64,000 bases of DNA from Cryobacterium sp. Y82 (GTDB lineage: Bacteria; Actinomycetota; Actinomycetes; Actinomycetales; Microbacteriaceae): contig NZ_PJJJ01000026.1 in assembly GCF_002929495.1 (NCBI RefSeq), positions 29,256 to 93,255 on the forward strand, read 5' to 3'. Made by a program: the position numbers and the translations under genes. Positions within the stretch are counted from its first letter, which is position 1. Every line of letters starts with the position of its first letter. Below are positions 35,525-44,890 of the stretch, in pieces. The notes under the pieces were generated by a model. That model did not search any database, had not been told where the DNA came from, and saw only the letters and a program-made list of their open reading frames with translations.

Positions 35525-36510
35525 CACCAGCGCGGGTGGATCTGCTCCCGCAGGAGCCGGTCGTAGATGTCCTGCACGCCCTCGTTGAAGGTGATGCCGA
35601 GCGGCTCGGCCACGCCCGCCGCGGCATTGCCCTGCGCCTGCGCGACCGAGCGGGCCCCCGGGATGACGGCGCTCACGCCGTCAATCTGGGCGACCCAGGC
35701 CAGTGCGGCCTGGGCCGGAGTGAGGCCGGCCGGAGCCAGGGCTGCGAATTCGGTGGCGGCCTGCAGGCCCACCTCAAAGTCGACGCCGGAGAAGGTCTCA
35801 CCGACATCAAAGTGGCTGCCGTCACGGTTGAAGTTTCGGTGGTCGCTTTCGGCGAAGACGGTCTCGTGAGAATATTTGCCGGTCAGCAGCCCGCTGGCCA
35901 GCGGAACCCTGGCGATGATACCGACTCCGGCGGCGCGCGCAGCCGGCAGCACCTGATCGAGCGGCTTGAGCCGAAAAGCGTTCAAAATAATTTGTACCGT
36001 GGCGATACCCGGGTGGCTGATCGCGCCGAGGGCCTGGTCGCAGGTCTCCACGCTCACACCGTAGTTCTTCATGACGCCCTCGCCGACGAGGGTGTCGAGC
36101 GCGTCGTACACCTCGCCGGAGTCGAACACCGCGCTCGGCGGGCAGTGCAGCTGCACGAGGTCGAGGGTGTCCATGCCGAGGTTTGCCCGGGACCGGTCGG
36201 TCCACTCCCGAAAATTGGCGAGTACGAAGTTCTCGGGAACTTGTTCGACGCGGCGGCCCATCTTGGTGGCGACGGTGACGTCGGCACCAAGCGCGTCATG
36301 GGCCAGAAACTGCCCGATCAGCCGCTCGCTGCGGCCGTCACCGTAGACATCCGCCGTGTCGAAAAAGGTGACACCGGCATCAGCGGATGCCGCCAGCACT
36401 GCGGTGGCGTCGGCGTCGGACACGGCGCCCCAGTCGCCCCCGAGCTGCCAAGTGCCTAGGCCGATCACGGAAACAGTGCGGCCAGTTCGTCCGAGGGTGC
36501 GTTTTTGCAT
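35524..36510 (-). CDS. Aldo/keto reductase (YajO/Tas-like)
   Basis: A 328-residue aldo/keto reductase of the longer subfamily. It starts MQKRTLGRTGRTVSVIGLG, with TFFDTADVYGDGRSE holding Asp and Tyr, ATKMG holding Lys and VQLHCPP holding His. Cofactor-binding VIPGARSVAQAQGN is present. TAAGCT lies 6 nt before the ATG (36517-36522), so it has a leaderless start. It is distinct from the two shorter reductases in this window. Substrate unknown. Confidence 0.92.
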   Translation of the reverse strand: MQKRTLGRTGRTVSVIGLGTWQLGGDWGAVSDADATAVLAASADAGVTFFDTADVYGDGRSERLIGQFLAHDALGADVTVATKMGRRVEQVPENFVLANFREWTDRSRANLGMDTLDLVQLHCPPSAVFDSGEVYDALDTLVGEGVMKNYGVSVETCDQALGAISHPGIATVQIILNAFRLKPLDQVLPAARAAGVGIIARVPLASGLLTGKYSHETVFAESDHRNFNRDGSHFDVGETFSGVDFEVGLQAATEFAALAPAGLTPAQAALAWVAQIDGVSAVIPGARSVAQAQGNAAAGVAEPLGITFNEGVQDIYDRLLREQIHPRW

Positions 36511-36594
36511 GTCCCCAGCTTAGGCACCCGACGGGCCTTGCCGCCGGAGCACGTGCCGTCGTTCGCCCACTTACGCCGGGTGCGGGTGACGTCG

Positions 36595-37899
36595 CTAGCG
36601 GCTCCCGATGCGCTCCGCGATCAGCGGCCCGCCATACTGCACGGGCTCGCCGGGGTCGCCGATGCGCCAGGCACCAGCGACGGCCTCGAGCGCCCGGGCG
36701 AACCGCGCCGGCTCGTCGGCACTGAGTGTGAAGAGCGGCTGGCCGGCCACGACGGTGTCACCGGGCTTGGCGTGCAGGTCGATTCCGGCGGCATGCTGCA
36801 CCGGATCCTGCTTGCGCGCCCGGCCAGCGCCAAGCCGCCAGGCACCGATCCCAAACGGCAGCGCCTGCTGTTCGACCAATACGCCGCTCCGCTCAGCGAG
36901 CACGACGTGGGTTTCGCGGGCGACCGGCAGCGTGGCATCCGGGTCGCCGCCCTGTGCCCGAATCACGGCACGCCACTTGTCCATGGCCCGGCCGTCGGCG
37001 AGGGCCGCGGCCACGTCGACGCCGGTGATTCCGGCCAGCGAGAGCATTTCCTCGGCGAGGGCCACCGTGAGCTCGACCACATCGGCGGGCCCACCGCCAG
37101 CGAGCACCTCCACCGATTCGCGCACTTCGTTGGCGTTGCCGATGGCAAAACCGAGCGGCACGTTCATGTTGGTCAGCAGAGCGGATGTTGCCACCCCGGC
37201 GTCCTCACCGAGCTCGACCATCGTGCGCGCCAGCTCCCGCGACCGCTCGATGTCTTTCAGAAAAGCGCCAGAGCCGAACTTCACATCGAGTACGAGCGCA
37301 CTGGTGCCCTCGGCGATTTTCTTCGACATGATGGACGACGCGATCAGCGGAATCGACTCGACCGTGCCGGTGATGTCGCGCAGGGCGTAGAGCTTGCCGT
37401 CGGCGGGGGCCAGGCCGCTGCCGGCCGCACAGACCACCCCACCGATCTCCTGCAACTGCTTGAGCATCTCGGCGTTGGTGAGGTTGGCCCGCCAGCCCGG
37501 AATGGACTCGAGCTTGTCGAGGGTGCCGCCGGTGTGGCCGAGCCCGCGGCCGGAGAGTTGCGGAACGGCAGCCCCGAAGACCGCCACGAGCGGCATCAGC
37601 GGCAGAGTAATCTTGTCGCCGACACCGCCGGTGGAGTGCTTGTCGGTGGTCGGCTTGCCGAGGCCGGCAAAACTCATCCGCTCGCCGCTCGCAAGCATGG
37701 CCATGGTGAGGGCGCGAATCTCGCTCCGGCTCATGCCGTTCAGAAAGATGGCCATGGTCATGGCAGCCATCTGCTCGTCACCGACAAAACCACGCGTATA
37801 CGCGTCGATCAGCCAGTTGATTTGCGATTCGCTGAGTTCGCCGCGGTCGCGCTTGGTGTGGATCAGGTCGACGGCGTCGAACGCTTCGATGGTGGTCAT
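36595..37899 (-). CDS. deoA: Thymidine phosphorylase
   Basis: A 434-residue enzyme converting thymidine and phosphate to thymine and deoxyribose-1-phosphate. Diagnostic motifs are KHSTGGVGDK (phosphate binding) and SGRGLGHTGGTLDKLESI. The C-terminal PYNP-like domain has RETHVVLAERSG and GIDLHAKPGDTV. The ATG overlaps the cdd stop by 4 nt. With cdd and the nucleoside ABC genes it forms one salvage operon. Confidence 0.96.
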   Translation of the reverse strand: MTTIEAFDAVDLIHTKRDRGELSESQINWLIDAYTRGFVGDEQMAAMTMAIFLNGMSRSEIRALTMAMLASGERMSFAGLGKPTTDKHSTGGVGDKITLPLMPLVAVFGAAVPQLSGRGLGHTGGTLDKLESIPGWRANLTNAEMLKQLQEIGGVVCAAGSGLAPADGKLYALRDITGTVESIPLIASSIMSKKIAEGTSALVLDVKFGSGAFLKDIERSRELARTMVELGEDAGVATSALLTNMNVPLGFAIGNANEVRESVEVLAGGGPADVVELTVALAEEMLSLAGITGVDVAAALADGRAMDKWRAVIRAQGGDPDATLPVARETHVVLAERSGVLVEQQALPFGIGAWRLGAGRARKQDPVQHAAGIDLHAKPGDTVVAGQPLFTLSADEPARFARALEAVAGAWRIGDPGEPVQYGGPLIAERIGSR

Positions 37900-38321
37900 G
37901 GTGTGGGTCCCACAGCAGCGCGGTAGTCGGCGAGTTGGCGGGGCCCGAAGGCATCCGGCAGTACCTCGTCGATGGTTTTCACGCCGGACACCGTTTCAAG
38001 CAGCATGCCCGGCGCGGAGTGTTCGTAGAGCAGCTGTCGGCAGCGACCGCACGGCATGAGGATGTTGCCAGTGCCGTCGACGCAGGTGAATGCCACGAGC
38101 TGGCCGCCGCCGCTACGGTGCAGGGCGGAAACCAGACCGCACTCGGCGCAGAGGGTGAGGCCGTAGGAGGCGTTCTCCACGTTGCATCCGCTGATCACTC
38201 GCCCGTCCGTTACGAGCGCGGCAACGCCCACCGGAAACTTCGAGTACGGCACGTAGGCGGTCTTCATGGCAGCGAGGGCCTGCGAGCGCAACGCCACCCA
38301 GTCGATGGTCACTGTGCTCAC
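37896..38321 (-). CDS. cdd: Cytidine deaminase
   Basis: A 141-residue homotetrameric zinc enzyme that deaminates cytidine and deoxycytidine. The zinc site and catalytic Glu lie in NVENASYGLTLCAE and PCGRCRQ. The start is GTG in a GTGA overlap with the permease stop. KTAYVPYSKFPVGVAAL is typical. Co-transcribed with the importer genes upstream and deoA downstream, it handles imported pyrimidine nucleosides. Confidence 0.95.
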   Translation of the reverse strand: MSTVTIDWVALRSQALAAMKTAYVPYSKFPVGVAALVTDGRVISGCNVENASYGLTLCAECGLVSALHRSGGGQLVAFTCVDGTGNILMPCGRCRQLLYEHSAPGMLLETVSGVKTIDEVLPDAFGPRQLADYRAAVGPTP

Positions 38322-39616
38322 TTGATGTACGGCTTTCCGTCGGCGGCGGGTGCCCGCGAGCGGCCGACGAACCCGGCGACGGCGAAGATCGTCACGACGT
38401 AGGGCAGCATGAGCATGAACTCGCTCGGTACCGGCGAGCCGATGATGCCCAGCACGTTCTGCAGATTGGTCGCGAAGCCGAACAGCAGCGCCGCGAGGGT
38501 GGCCTTGATCGGATGCCACTGGCCGAAGATCACCGCGGCGAGGGCGATGAAGCCCATACCGTTGGTCATCTCCTTGTTGAACGCACCGACCGCGCCGAGA
38601 GTGAAGTACGCCCCGCCGAATCCGGAGACGACGCCGCCCAGGGTGACGGCAATGAATCGGGTGCGGTTGACGTTGATGCCGACCGTGTCGGCGGCTTGCG
38701 GATGCTCACCCACGGCCCGCACGCGTAGGCCCCACTTGGTGCGAAACAGGCCGAAGAACACCAGGGCGACAGCGACATACATGACGTAGACGATGATGGT
38801 CTGGCGAAACAGAACCGGGCCGATGATCGGGATTTCACTGAGCAGCGGAATGTTCAGCCGCGGAAAGACATCCGGTGAGTTGAGGTTGGCACTCGGGGCG
38901 AGCACCTGCGAGTAGAGAAAGCTCGTGAGCCCGATCACGAGCACGTTCAGCACGACACCGACGATGACCTGGTCGACGAGGTACTTGAGTGCGAAGGCAG
39001 CCAATACCATCGACACGAGCGCCCCGGCCACCATGGCGGCGAGCAGGCCGAGGTAGGGGTTGCCCGTGGCAGAGGCGACAACGGCGGAGCTGAAAGCCCC
39101 GGCAAGCAGCTGCGCCTCGATGGCTACGTTCACGACGCCGGCGCGTTCCGATAGCACGCCGCCTAGAGCACCGAAGATGAGCGGGGCGCTGAGGGTGACG
39201 GTGCCGATCAACAGTCCGGGAACGGGAATGGTCGAGCCGGACGCCGCCCAGGCCAGAAAGCCGATCAGGAACAGCAGCGCGAACACGATGGTCAGCACGA
39301 TCGGGATCTTGCGGTGGCGATAAACCAGCCAGGCCGACGCCACCGCCATGAGCACGAGCACAATGGCGACGACCACCCCGGTCACGAAGGTCGGCAGGGC
39401 AACCTCGGGGAGTTGGATGAAGTCACGCGCCTCCGACAGTCGGAAGGTGCTGAGCTCACCCCGCTGACCGCGTCCGAGCCCGACAAACAGGAGCACCGAG
39501 GCGATGGCAAAGGCGCCGAACGTGATCGGAATCTTCCAGCTGCGAACCTGCGCCGTCAGCTTGACGATCGGGGCCGACGAAGGCAGCGGCGCGGAATCTT
39601 GCGTGATCGTACTCAT
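38318..39616 (-). CDS. Nucleoside ABC transporter permease (NupQ type)
   Basis: A 432-residue permease of the branched-chain/BMP-linked type, with about ten helices. LSERAGVVNVAIEAQLLAGA and VGEHPQAADTVGINVNRTRFIAV are family markers. An N-terminal hydrophilic stretch precedes the first helix. It overlaps both neighbours by 4 nt. Paired with the adjacent permease and double ATPase, it forms the membrane part of a purine/pyrimidine nucleoside importer. Confidence 0.9.
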   Translation of the reverse strand: MSTITQDSAPLPSSAPIVKLTAQVRSWKIPITFGAFAIASVLLFVGLGRGQRGELSTFRLSEARDFIQLPEVALPTFVTGVVVAIVLVLMAVASAWLVYRHRKIPIVLTIVFALLFLIGFLAWAASGSTIPVPGLLIGTVTLSAPLIFGALGGVLSERAGVVNVAIEAQLLAGAFSSAVVASATGNPYLGLLAAMVAGALVSMVLAAFALKYLVDQVIVGVVLNVLVIGLTSFLYSQVLAPSANLNSPDVFPRLNIPLLSEIPIIGPVLFRQTIIVYVMYVAVALVFFGLFRTKWGLRVRAVGEHPQAADTVGINVNRTRFIAVTLGGVVSGFGGAYFTLGAVGAFNKEMTNGMGFIALAAVIFGQWHPIKATLAALLFGFATNLQNVLGIIGSPVPSEFMLMLPYVVTIFAVAGFVGRSRAPAADGKPYIK

Positions 39617-40905
39617 TTCGCCACCACCTCATTGGTCTTGCGCGTCTTGACGTCGCGAATTTCGGGTCCTTTGGTGGTGCCCGGAGTCGGCAGGTGGAAT
39701 ATGGCCCGCACCAGCGGCGGGGCTGCGATGAACAGCACGATAAGCGCCTGCACGACCACGACGATATCGATCGGCACCCCTTCAGCAGCCTGCATCGCGA
39801 ACCCGCCGGCCTTGAAAGCACCGAAGAGGATACCGGCGGCAAAGATGCCCCAGGGTTTTGAACGACCGAGCAGCGCGACGGTGATGGCGTCGAAGCCGAT
39901 GCCGGCGTCGATGCCGGCACCGAACCCGGTGGTCACCGTGCCCAGGACTTGGTTGATGCCAGCCAGGCCCACGAGCGCGCCCGAGATGGCCATGGCGTAC
40001 AGGTAGACGTTCTTCACGTTGATGCCGGCTACCCGGGCCGCGCTGGGGTTTTGTCCGACGGCGCGAAACTGAAAGCCCAGGTTGGACCGGCTGAGCAGCC
40101 ACCACACGAAGATTGTGGCCGCGATGACCGTGAGAAAGCCGGCATGGAGGTTGTAGCGCGGGCCGAACAGTTCAGGGAACACCGCCGTCGCTGCCATGGG
40201 CGGCGTCTTCGGGTTGTTGCTGCCTGGAGCCTGCAGCGCACCGGGGGTGCGCAGCAGGAACTGAATCAAGTACAGCGCCACGAAGTTCAGCATGATCGTG
40301 ACGATCACCTCGTGGGCTCCGGTGCGGGCTTTGAGCAGGCCGACAATTCCACCCCAGATCGCACCACCGAGCAGACCGGCAACAATCGCGACGATCAAGT
40401 GGATGCCGGCGGGCAGTTCCACTGCAAAGGCCACCCAGCCGGCCGCGCCGGCAGCGATGAGCATCTGCCCGCGGCCACCGATATTGAACATGCCGACCCG
40501 GAAGGCGAGGCCAACGCCGAGACCCGCCGCGATCAGCGGCGTGGCAAAGGTGAGGGTCTCGGTCAGGGGGCGAATAGCGTTGAAGAAGTTTGGGGCGCGA
40601 AAGTTATAGATGGACCCTTGAAACAACGCCGAGTATGCACCCGCAACGGCCTCCCAGACGGCCCCGACCAGGTCGGTCGGTCGGGAAAAAAAGTAGCCGG
40701 CGGTTTCCTGCACGCGATCGTTCGTGAACGCGATCAGTACCGCGCCGACAACGAGGGCGAGCACCACTGCGAGCACGGAGATCATTGCGCTGCCGCCGGT
40801 GATATCGCGCAGGGCCTGGGTCCACCGTTCGGAGCCGTCCTTCTTCACAGCGCCGGGTACCGGATCGGGACCTGGCGCCGGCGCGGCGGCTGTCGTGTCA
40901 CTCAC
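39613..40905 (-). CDS. Nucleoside ABC transporter permease (NupP type)
   Basis: A 430-residue permease partner. Markers are GVGLAFRVGMFNIGGRGQML, AHEVIVTIMLNFVALYL and RAVGQNPSAARVAGINVKN. A Pro/Ala-rich N-terminus precedes the membrane region. It starts in an ATGA overlap with the ATPase gene. The NIGGRGQ motif is typical of BMP-dependent nucleoside systems. Confidence 0.9.
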   Translation of the reverse strand: MSDTTAAAPAPGPDPVPGAVKKDGSERWTQALRDITGGSAMISVLAVVLALVVGAVLIAFTNDRVQETAGYFFSRPTDLVGAVWEAVAGAYSALFQGSIYNFRAPNFFNAIRPLTETLTFATPLIAAGLGVGLAFRVGMFNIGGRGQMLIAAGAAGWVAFAVELPAGIHLIVAIVAGLLGGAIWGGIVGLLKARTGAHEVIVTIMLNFVALYLIQFLLRTPGALQAPGSNNPKTPPMAATAVFPELFGPRYNLHAGFLTVIAATIFVWWLLSRSNLGFQFRAVGQNPSAARVAGINVKNVYLYAMAISGALVGLAGINQVLGTVTTGFGAGIDAGIGFDAITVALLGRSKPWGIFAAGILFGAFKAGGFAMQAAEGVPIDIVVVVQALIVLFIAAPPLVRAIFHLPTPGTTKGPEIRDVKTRKTNEVVAK

Positions 40906-42422
40906 CGCGCGGCCTCTGCTGCCGGGGCGGGCTCGCCAGCCATCATGAGGCCGAGCGTGGCCCGGGGGGTGTTGCCGGGAACGATGCCCACTATTTCTCC
41001 TCGATACATCACCGCGATGCGGTCGGCAAGAGCCACGACCTCGTCGAGCTCGGTGGAAACGACAATGACCGGAATGCCGGAGTCCCGGGTTTCAATGATG
41101 CGGGTGTGCACGAATTCGATCGACCCGACATCGAGCCCGCGGGTCGGCTGCGCCGCGACGAATAAGCGCAGGTTGCGGCTTAGCTCGCGCGCGAGCACGA
41201 CCTTCTGCTGGTTGCCACCGGAAAGCCGACCGGCTTCCATCTCGCTGCCCTGCGACCGAATGTCGAACTCCGCAATCTTCTCGGCGGCGAACTTGGCCCG
41301 AAATCCCAGCTGCAGGTTACCGGCCTTCACAAACGGTGCCCCCGAGCTGCGGTCGAGCATGAGGTTCTCGGCGATGCTGAAGTCGGCGACGAGACCGTCT
41401 TCGGTGCGGTCTTCGGGTACGAATCCGACGCCGGAGTCGAGAATGTGCCGCACGCTGTAGCCGCGCAGTGGTTTGCCGTCGAGCTCGATCGACCCGGTGA
41501 CGTGGTGCTGCAGGCCCAGTAGCGCTTCGGTAAGTTCCGTCTGGCCGTTGCCCTGCACTCCGGCAATGGCGAGCACCTCGCCGGCCTGCACGTCGAAGCT
41601 GACGTTGTTTACGACGATCTGGTTGCGCGAATCGACCACCGAGAGGTTCTGCACCGATAGCGCGGTGCCTCGCAACTCGGGTGAATTCTTGTGCACCGTC
41701 AGTTCGACGGCACGGCCGACCATCAGGGAGGCAAGCTCCGCGTTGGTCGCGGTCGGCGAAGCTTCACCAACCACGGTTCCCAAGCGGATGACCGTGATGC
41801 GGTCAGCGACGGCGCGCACCTCCCGCAGTTTGTGCGTGATGAACACGATCGAGGTGCCGGACTCGGCGAGCTGACGCATGATGATCATGAGCTCGTCAGT
41901 TTCCTGTGGGGTGAGCACGGCGGTGGGTTCGTCGAACACCAGCACCTGGGCGTCCTGGGATAGCGCCTTAATGATTTCCACTCGCTGCTGCACACCGACC
42001 GGAAGGTCTTCGATGAGCGCGTCGGGGTCGATGTCAAAGCCGAAACGGTCAGAGACCTCCCGCACCTTGGCCCTGGCTGCGCTCAGATCAAGTCGACCAC
42101 CGAAGGTGGTTTGCTCGTGGCCGAGAACGACGTTCTCGGCCACGGTGAATACCGGAACGAGCATGAAGTGCTGGTGCACCATGCCGATCCCGGCCTTCAT
42201 GGCGTCGCCCGGACCGGCAAACTTCTGGACCTTGTCGTCCAGCAGAATTTCGCCCTCTTCGGCGACATACAGTCCGTACAGCACGTTCATCAGGGTGGAC
42301 TTGCCAGCGCCATTCTCGCCTAGCAGGGCGTGAATTTCACCCGACTCGACGGTGAGGGAGATGTTGTTGTTGGCGACCAGCGCACCAAAGCGCTTGGTGA
42401 TGCCGCGAAGTTCGAGCTTCAT
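40902..42422 (-). CDS. Nucleoside ABC transporter ATPase with two ABC domains (NupO type)
   Basis: A 506-residue protein with tandem ABC domains. The first has Walker A GENGAGKST, Q-loop MVHQHFMLVPVFTVAENV and Walker B VLVFDEPTAVLTP; its signature region LPVGVQQRVEI departs from LSGGQ. The second has GVQGNGQTE in place of a canonical Walker A and signature RLSGGNQQK. Such asymmetry is normal for this family. It lies downstream of the BMP lipoprotein genes, separated by a hairpin. Confidence 0.93.
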   Translation of the reverse strand: MKLELRGITKRFGALVANNNISLTVESGEIHALLGENGAGKSTLMNVLYGLYVAEEGEILLDDKVQKFAGPGDAMKAGIGMVHQHFMLVPVFTVAENVVLGHEQTTFGGRLDLSAARAKVREVSDRFGFDIDPDALIEDLPVGVQQRVEIIKALSQDAQVLVFDEPTAVLTPQETDELMIIMRQLAESGTSIVFITHKLREVRAVADRITVIRLGTVVGEASPTATNAELASLMVGRAVELTVHKNSPELRGTALSVQNLSVVDSRNQIVVNNVSFDVQAGEVLAIAGVQGNGQTELTEALLGLQHHVTGSIELDGKPLRGYSVRHILDSGVGFVPEDRTEDGLVADFSIAENLMLDRSSGAPFVKAGNLQLGFRAKFAAEKIAEFDIRSQGSEMEAGRLSGGNQQKVVLARELSRNLRLFVAAQPTRGLDVGSIEFVHTRIIETRDSGIPVIVVSTELDEVVALADRIAVMYRGEIVGIVPGNTPRATLGLMMAGEPAPAAEAAR

Positions 42423-42477
42423 TCATCCTGAATTCTTGGGGTAGCGCCGGCGGGATCACTGCGCGGGGGAACGAAAT

Positions 42478-42503
42478 GGGGAGGCCGACAATTCGGCCTC
42501 CCC
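42478..42503 (-). terminator. Intra-operon hairpin after the BMP lipoprotein gene
   Basis: An 11-bp perfect stem, GGGGAGGCCGA and TCGGCCTCCCC, with a 4-nt loop. On the minus strand it follows the lipoprotein stop by 16 bp and has only a weak T-rich tail. It may be a partial terminator or a 3' stabiliser that raises lipoprotein mRNA over transporter mRNA. Confidence 0.65.
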
Positions 42504-42519
42504 AGGTCACTACAGCGTA

Positions 42520-43623
42520 TTACTGCTTGGGCGAAGCGGGCGATTCGACCGTGATCGAACCGTCGATGATGCCGGCCTTGATCGCGTCGAGCTCGTCAAC
42601 CATGGTCGCGGCAACCTTGGATTCGAAGTTGTGGAACGGAGCAACGCCCACGCCGTCGTTGTCCAGGGTCCCGACGAACGGGGTGGCGTCGAAATCGTCG
42701 GCGCCAGCCTTTGCCACCACCTCGGCCACACCGACCTTCATGCCCTTGAGGATGCTGGTCAAAAACAGGTCAGCACCGTCTGGGTAGGTCTCGTAGAGGT
42801 CGGCGTCCACGCCGATCATGGCGATGTCCTTACCCGAGCTCTTGACGGCCTCGATCGCGCTCAGGAAGATCGGTCCACCAACGGGCAGAAGCACGTCGGC
42901 GTTCTGGTCGATCAGGGCCTGAGCCTTGGCGAGCGAGTCGACTCCGGCGGCGAAGCCACCGGTGAACGAACCCGTCTGGGATGCGACGTCCCAGCCGACG
43001 GTCTGAACGGTGGTGTCGTTCTGCTCGTTGTAATATGCGACGCCGTCAGCGAAGCCATCCATGAAGATGGTGACCGGCGGGATCTGCAGCCCACCGTAGG
43101 TTCCAACGACGCCGGTCTTGCTGTAGCCAGCGGCCGCATAGCCGGCCAGGAAGGCGGCCGGAGCGGTGTCGAAGACAATGGGCTTGATGTTCGGAGCGTC
43201 GATCTCACCGTTGAAGTCGAGGTCGGCCGTGTCATCGATGATCGCGTAGTTGACCTCGGGGTTGGCCAGGGCCGACTCCACGGTCGCAGCAGCGAGGTTG
43301 AAGCCGACGGTGACGATCAGGTTGCAGCCCTGGTCGACAAGGTTCTGAACGTTGGACTGATAATCGGTCTCGGCGGCGGATTCGACCGTGATCGGTTCAA
43401 CCCCAAGGGTCTCGGAGGCCTCGGTAAGCCCCTCAAAACCGAGCTGGTTGAACGATTTGTCGTCGAAACCACCCTCGTCAGACACCATGCAGGGCAGAAA
43501 ATCGCTCGCCGCGGCGGAGTTGTTGTCGGTGGTGGCGGGGGCCTGAGCACAGGCGGCGAGCATCGCCACGGTACCGAACATTGCAAGACCGGTAAGTACG
43601 GTCTTCCGGGTCGAAATTGTCAA
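42520..43623 (-). CDS. BMP-family nucleoside-binding lipoprotein
   Basis: A 367-residue exported lipoprotein with lipobox LAAC. The PnrA/BmpA fold is shown by VSDEGGFDDKSFNQLGFEGL, VGFNLAAATVESALANPEV, FMDGFADGVAYYN, GWDVASQTGSFTGGF and PFVGTLDNDGVGVAPFH. It starts with TTG behind a GGAGG-containing site. It feeds nucleosides to the downstream importer. It is a diverged tandem paralogue of the next lipoprotein upstream. Confidence 0.92.
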   Translation of the reverse strand: MTISTRKTVLTGLAMFGTVAMLAACAQAPATTDNNSAAASDFLPCMVSDEGGFDDKSFNQLGFEGLTEASETLGVEPITVESAAETDYQSNVQNLVDQGCNLIVTVGFNLAAATVESALANPEVNYAIIDDTADLDFNGEIDAPNIKPIVFDTAPAAFLAGYAAAGYSKTGVVGTYGGLQIPPVTIFMDGFADGVAYYNEQNDTTVQTVGWDVASQTGSFTGGFAAGVDSLAKAQALIDQNADVLLPVGGPIFLSAIEAVKSSGKDIAMIGVDADLYETYPDGADLFLTSILKGMKVGVAEVVAKAGADDFDATPFVGTLDNDGVGVAPFHNFESKVAATMVDELDAIKAGIIDGSITVESPASPKQ

Positions 43624-43765
43624 GAGGACCTCCAGGGTGCTGCCCAGCGAGATCGCACGGGCGTGGTGGGGTCCACGTTACCCAATGTGAAGCTGCGCGG
43701 ATGAGCATTGTGGGTGCGCGACCGAGTCGTTACCAAGCCGCGACAATAACTAAGCGATTCTTCTC

Positions 43766-44827
43766 TTATTGGGGCGAACTGGGGCCCTCGACGACGATGA
43801 TCCCCGCTATGATCGCAGACCGTATCTGCTCGATTTCGTCGACCAATTCCACCGAGACCAGGGCGGACTGATCATGGAAATCAGCAATTTCGACGCCGCC
43901 GTTCTTGAGCGTGCCGACGAACGGCTCATTGTCGAAGTTGCCGTCCAGGTCGGCGCCGATCGCTTCCACGACCGCAGCAGACGTATTTTTTAATACGCTG
44001 GTGAGCACGACCGACTGAAACTGGGTCGGCAGGGTGACGTATCCGTCGTTGTCGACCCAAATAATGGAGACGCCCGGTGTCTCGATCGCAGCAGCGGCTG
44101 CGCCCTGCCCCACCTGGCCCGCTACCGGCAGAATGATGTCTGCGCCCAGGTCGATGAGCGACTGGGCGAGAGCCTTCCCCTTGTTGACATCTTCGAAGTC
44201 GCCGGTGAAGCTGCCGTCCTGGGTGTCCTTGTTCCAGCCAAGAACTTGCACGTCAACCTGGTGCTTGTCGTTGTACATGGCGACGCCGTCGACGAAGCCA
44301 TCCATGAACAGGGTGACGGGCGGCTGGTTGCCGCCACCGAAGGTGGCCACTATGCCGGTCTTGCTCACGCCGGCGGCGAGATAGCCGGCCAGAAACGAGG
44401 CCTGCGCGGTATCGAACACGATCGGTTTTACGTTGGGGGCTTCGACGACCTCGTCGACGATCGCGAAGTGTACGTCGGGGTTGGCGGTCGCCTCGGCGAG
44501 GGTCGCCTCGGCGAGTTCAAAGCCGACGGTGAGAACGAACTGGCATCCGGTCGCGACGGCCTGACTCACATTGGGTGCCAGGTCGGTCTCCGATGTCGAC
44601 ACGATCGCATCGGTGTCAATGCTGTACTTCGTCGCCGCCTCCTGCAGCCCCTCCCAGCTGGACTGGTTGAAGGACCGGTCGTCGAGACCGCCCGAGTTCG
44701 TGACCATGCGAGCGCAGTAGTCGGGCGCCGTCGCATCCGTTGTCGCGGTGGGTGTCGGCGCCTGCGCGCACCCGACCAGCAGCAGAGCAGATGCCGCGAG
44801 GGCAGAGACAGCAATCAAGTGACGCAT
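43766..44827 (-). CDS. Second BMP-family lipoprotein (tandem paralogue)
   Basis: A 353-residue exported lipoprotein with lipobox LVGC. It shares the block order of its neighbour: MVTNSGGLDDRSFNQSSWEGL, VGFELAEATLAEATANPDV, FMDGFVDGVAMYN and PFVGTLKNGGVEIADFH. Divergence is large, so the duplication is old. It may bind a different nucleoside while sharing the same permeases. An AAGGGAG site precedes the ATG. The 142-bp gap to the other gene could hold a separate promoter. Confidence 0.92.
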   Translation of the reverse strand: MRHLIAVSALAASALLLVGCAQAPTPTATTDATAPDYCARMVTNSGGLDDRSFNQSSWEGLQEAATKYSIDTDAIVSTSETDLAPNVSQAVATGCQFVLTVGFELAEATLAEATANPDVHFAIVDEVVEAPNVKPIVFDTAQASFLAGYLAAGVSKTGIVATFGGGNQPPVTLFMDGFVDGVAMYNDKHQVDVQVLGWNKDTQDGSFTGDFEDVNKGKALAQSLIDLGADIILPVAGQVGQGAAAAAIETPGVSIIWVDNDGYVTLPTQFQSVVLTSVLKNTSAAVVEAIGADLDGNFDNEPFVGTLKNGGVEIADFHDQSALVSVELVDEIEQIRSAIIAGIIVVEGPSSPQ

Positions 44828-44890
44828 AGAGACACTCCCTTAAGCATGAACTGGAATTCTAGTCAGTGCGAACCCAACACCGGTACGGGA

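Noticed and set aside
44630-44650. Further copy of the TAACTCCTGCA repeat (CTCCTGCAG near 44636)
   Set aside because: Only CTCCTGCA matches, without the TAA, and it lies inside the coding sequence of a BMP lipoprotein.
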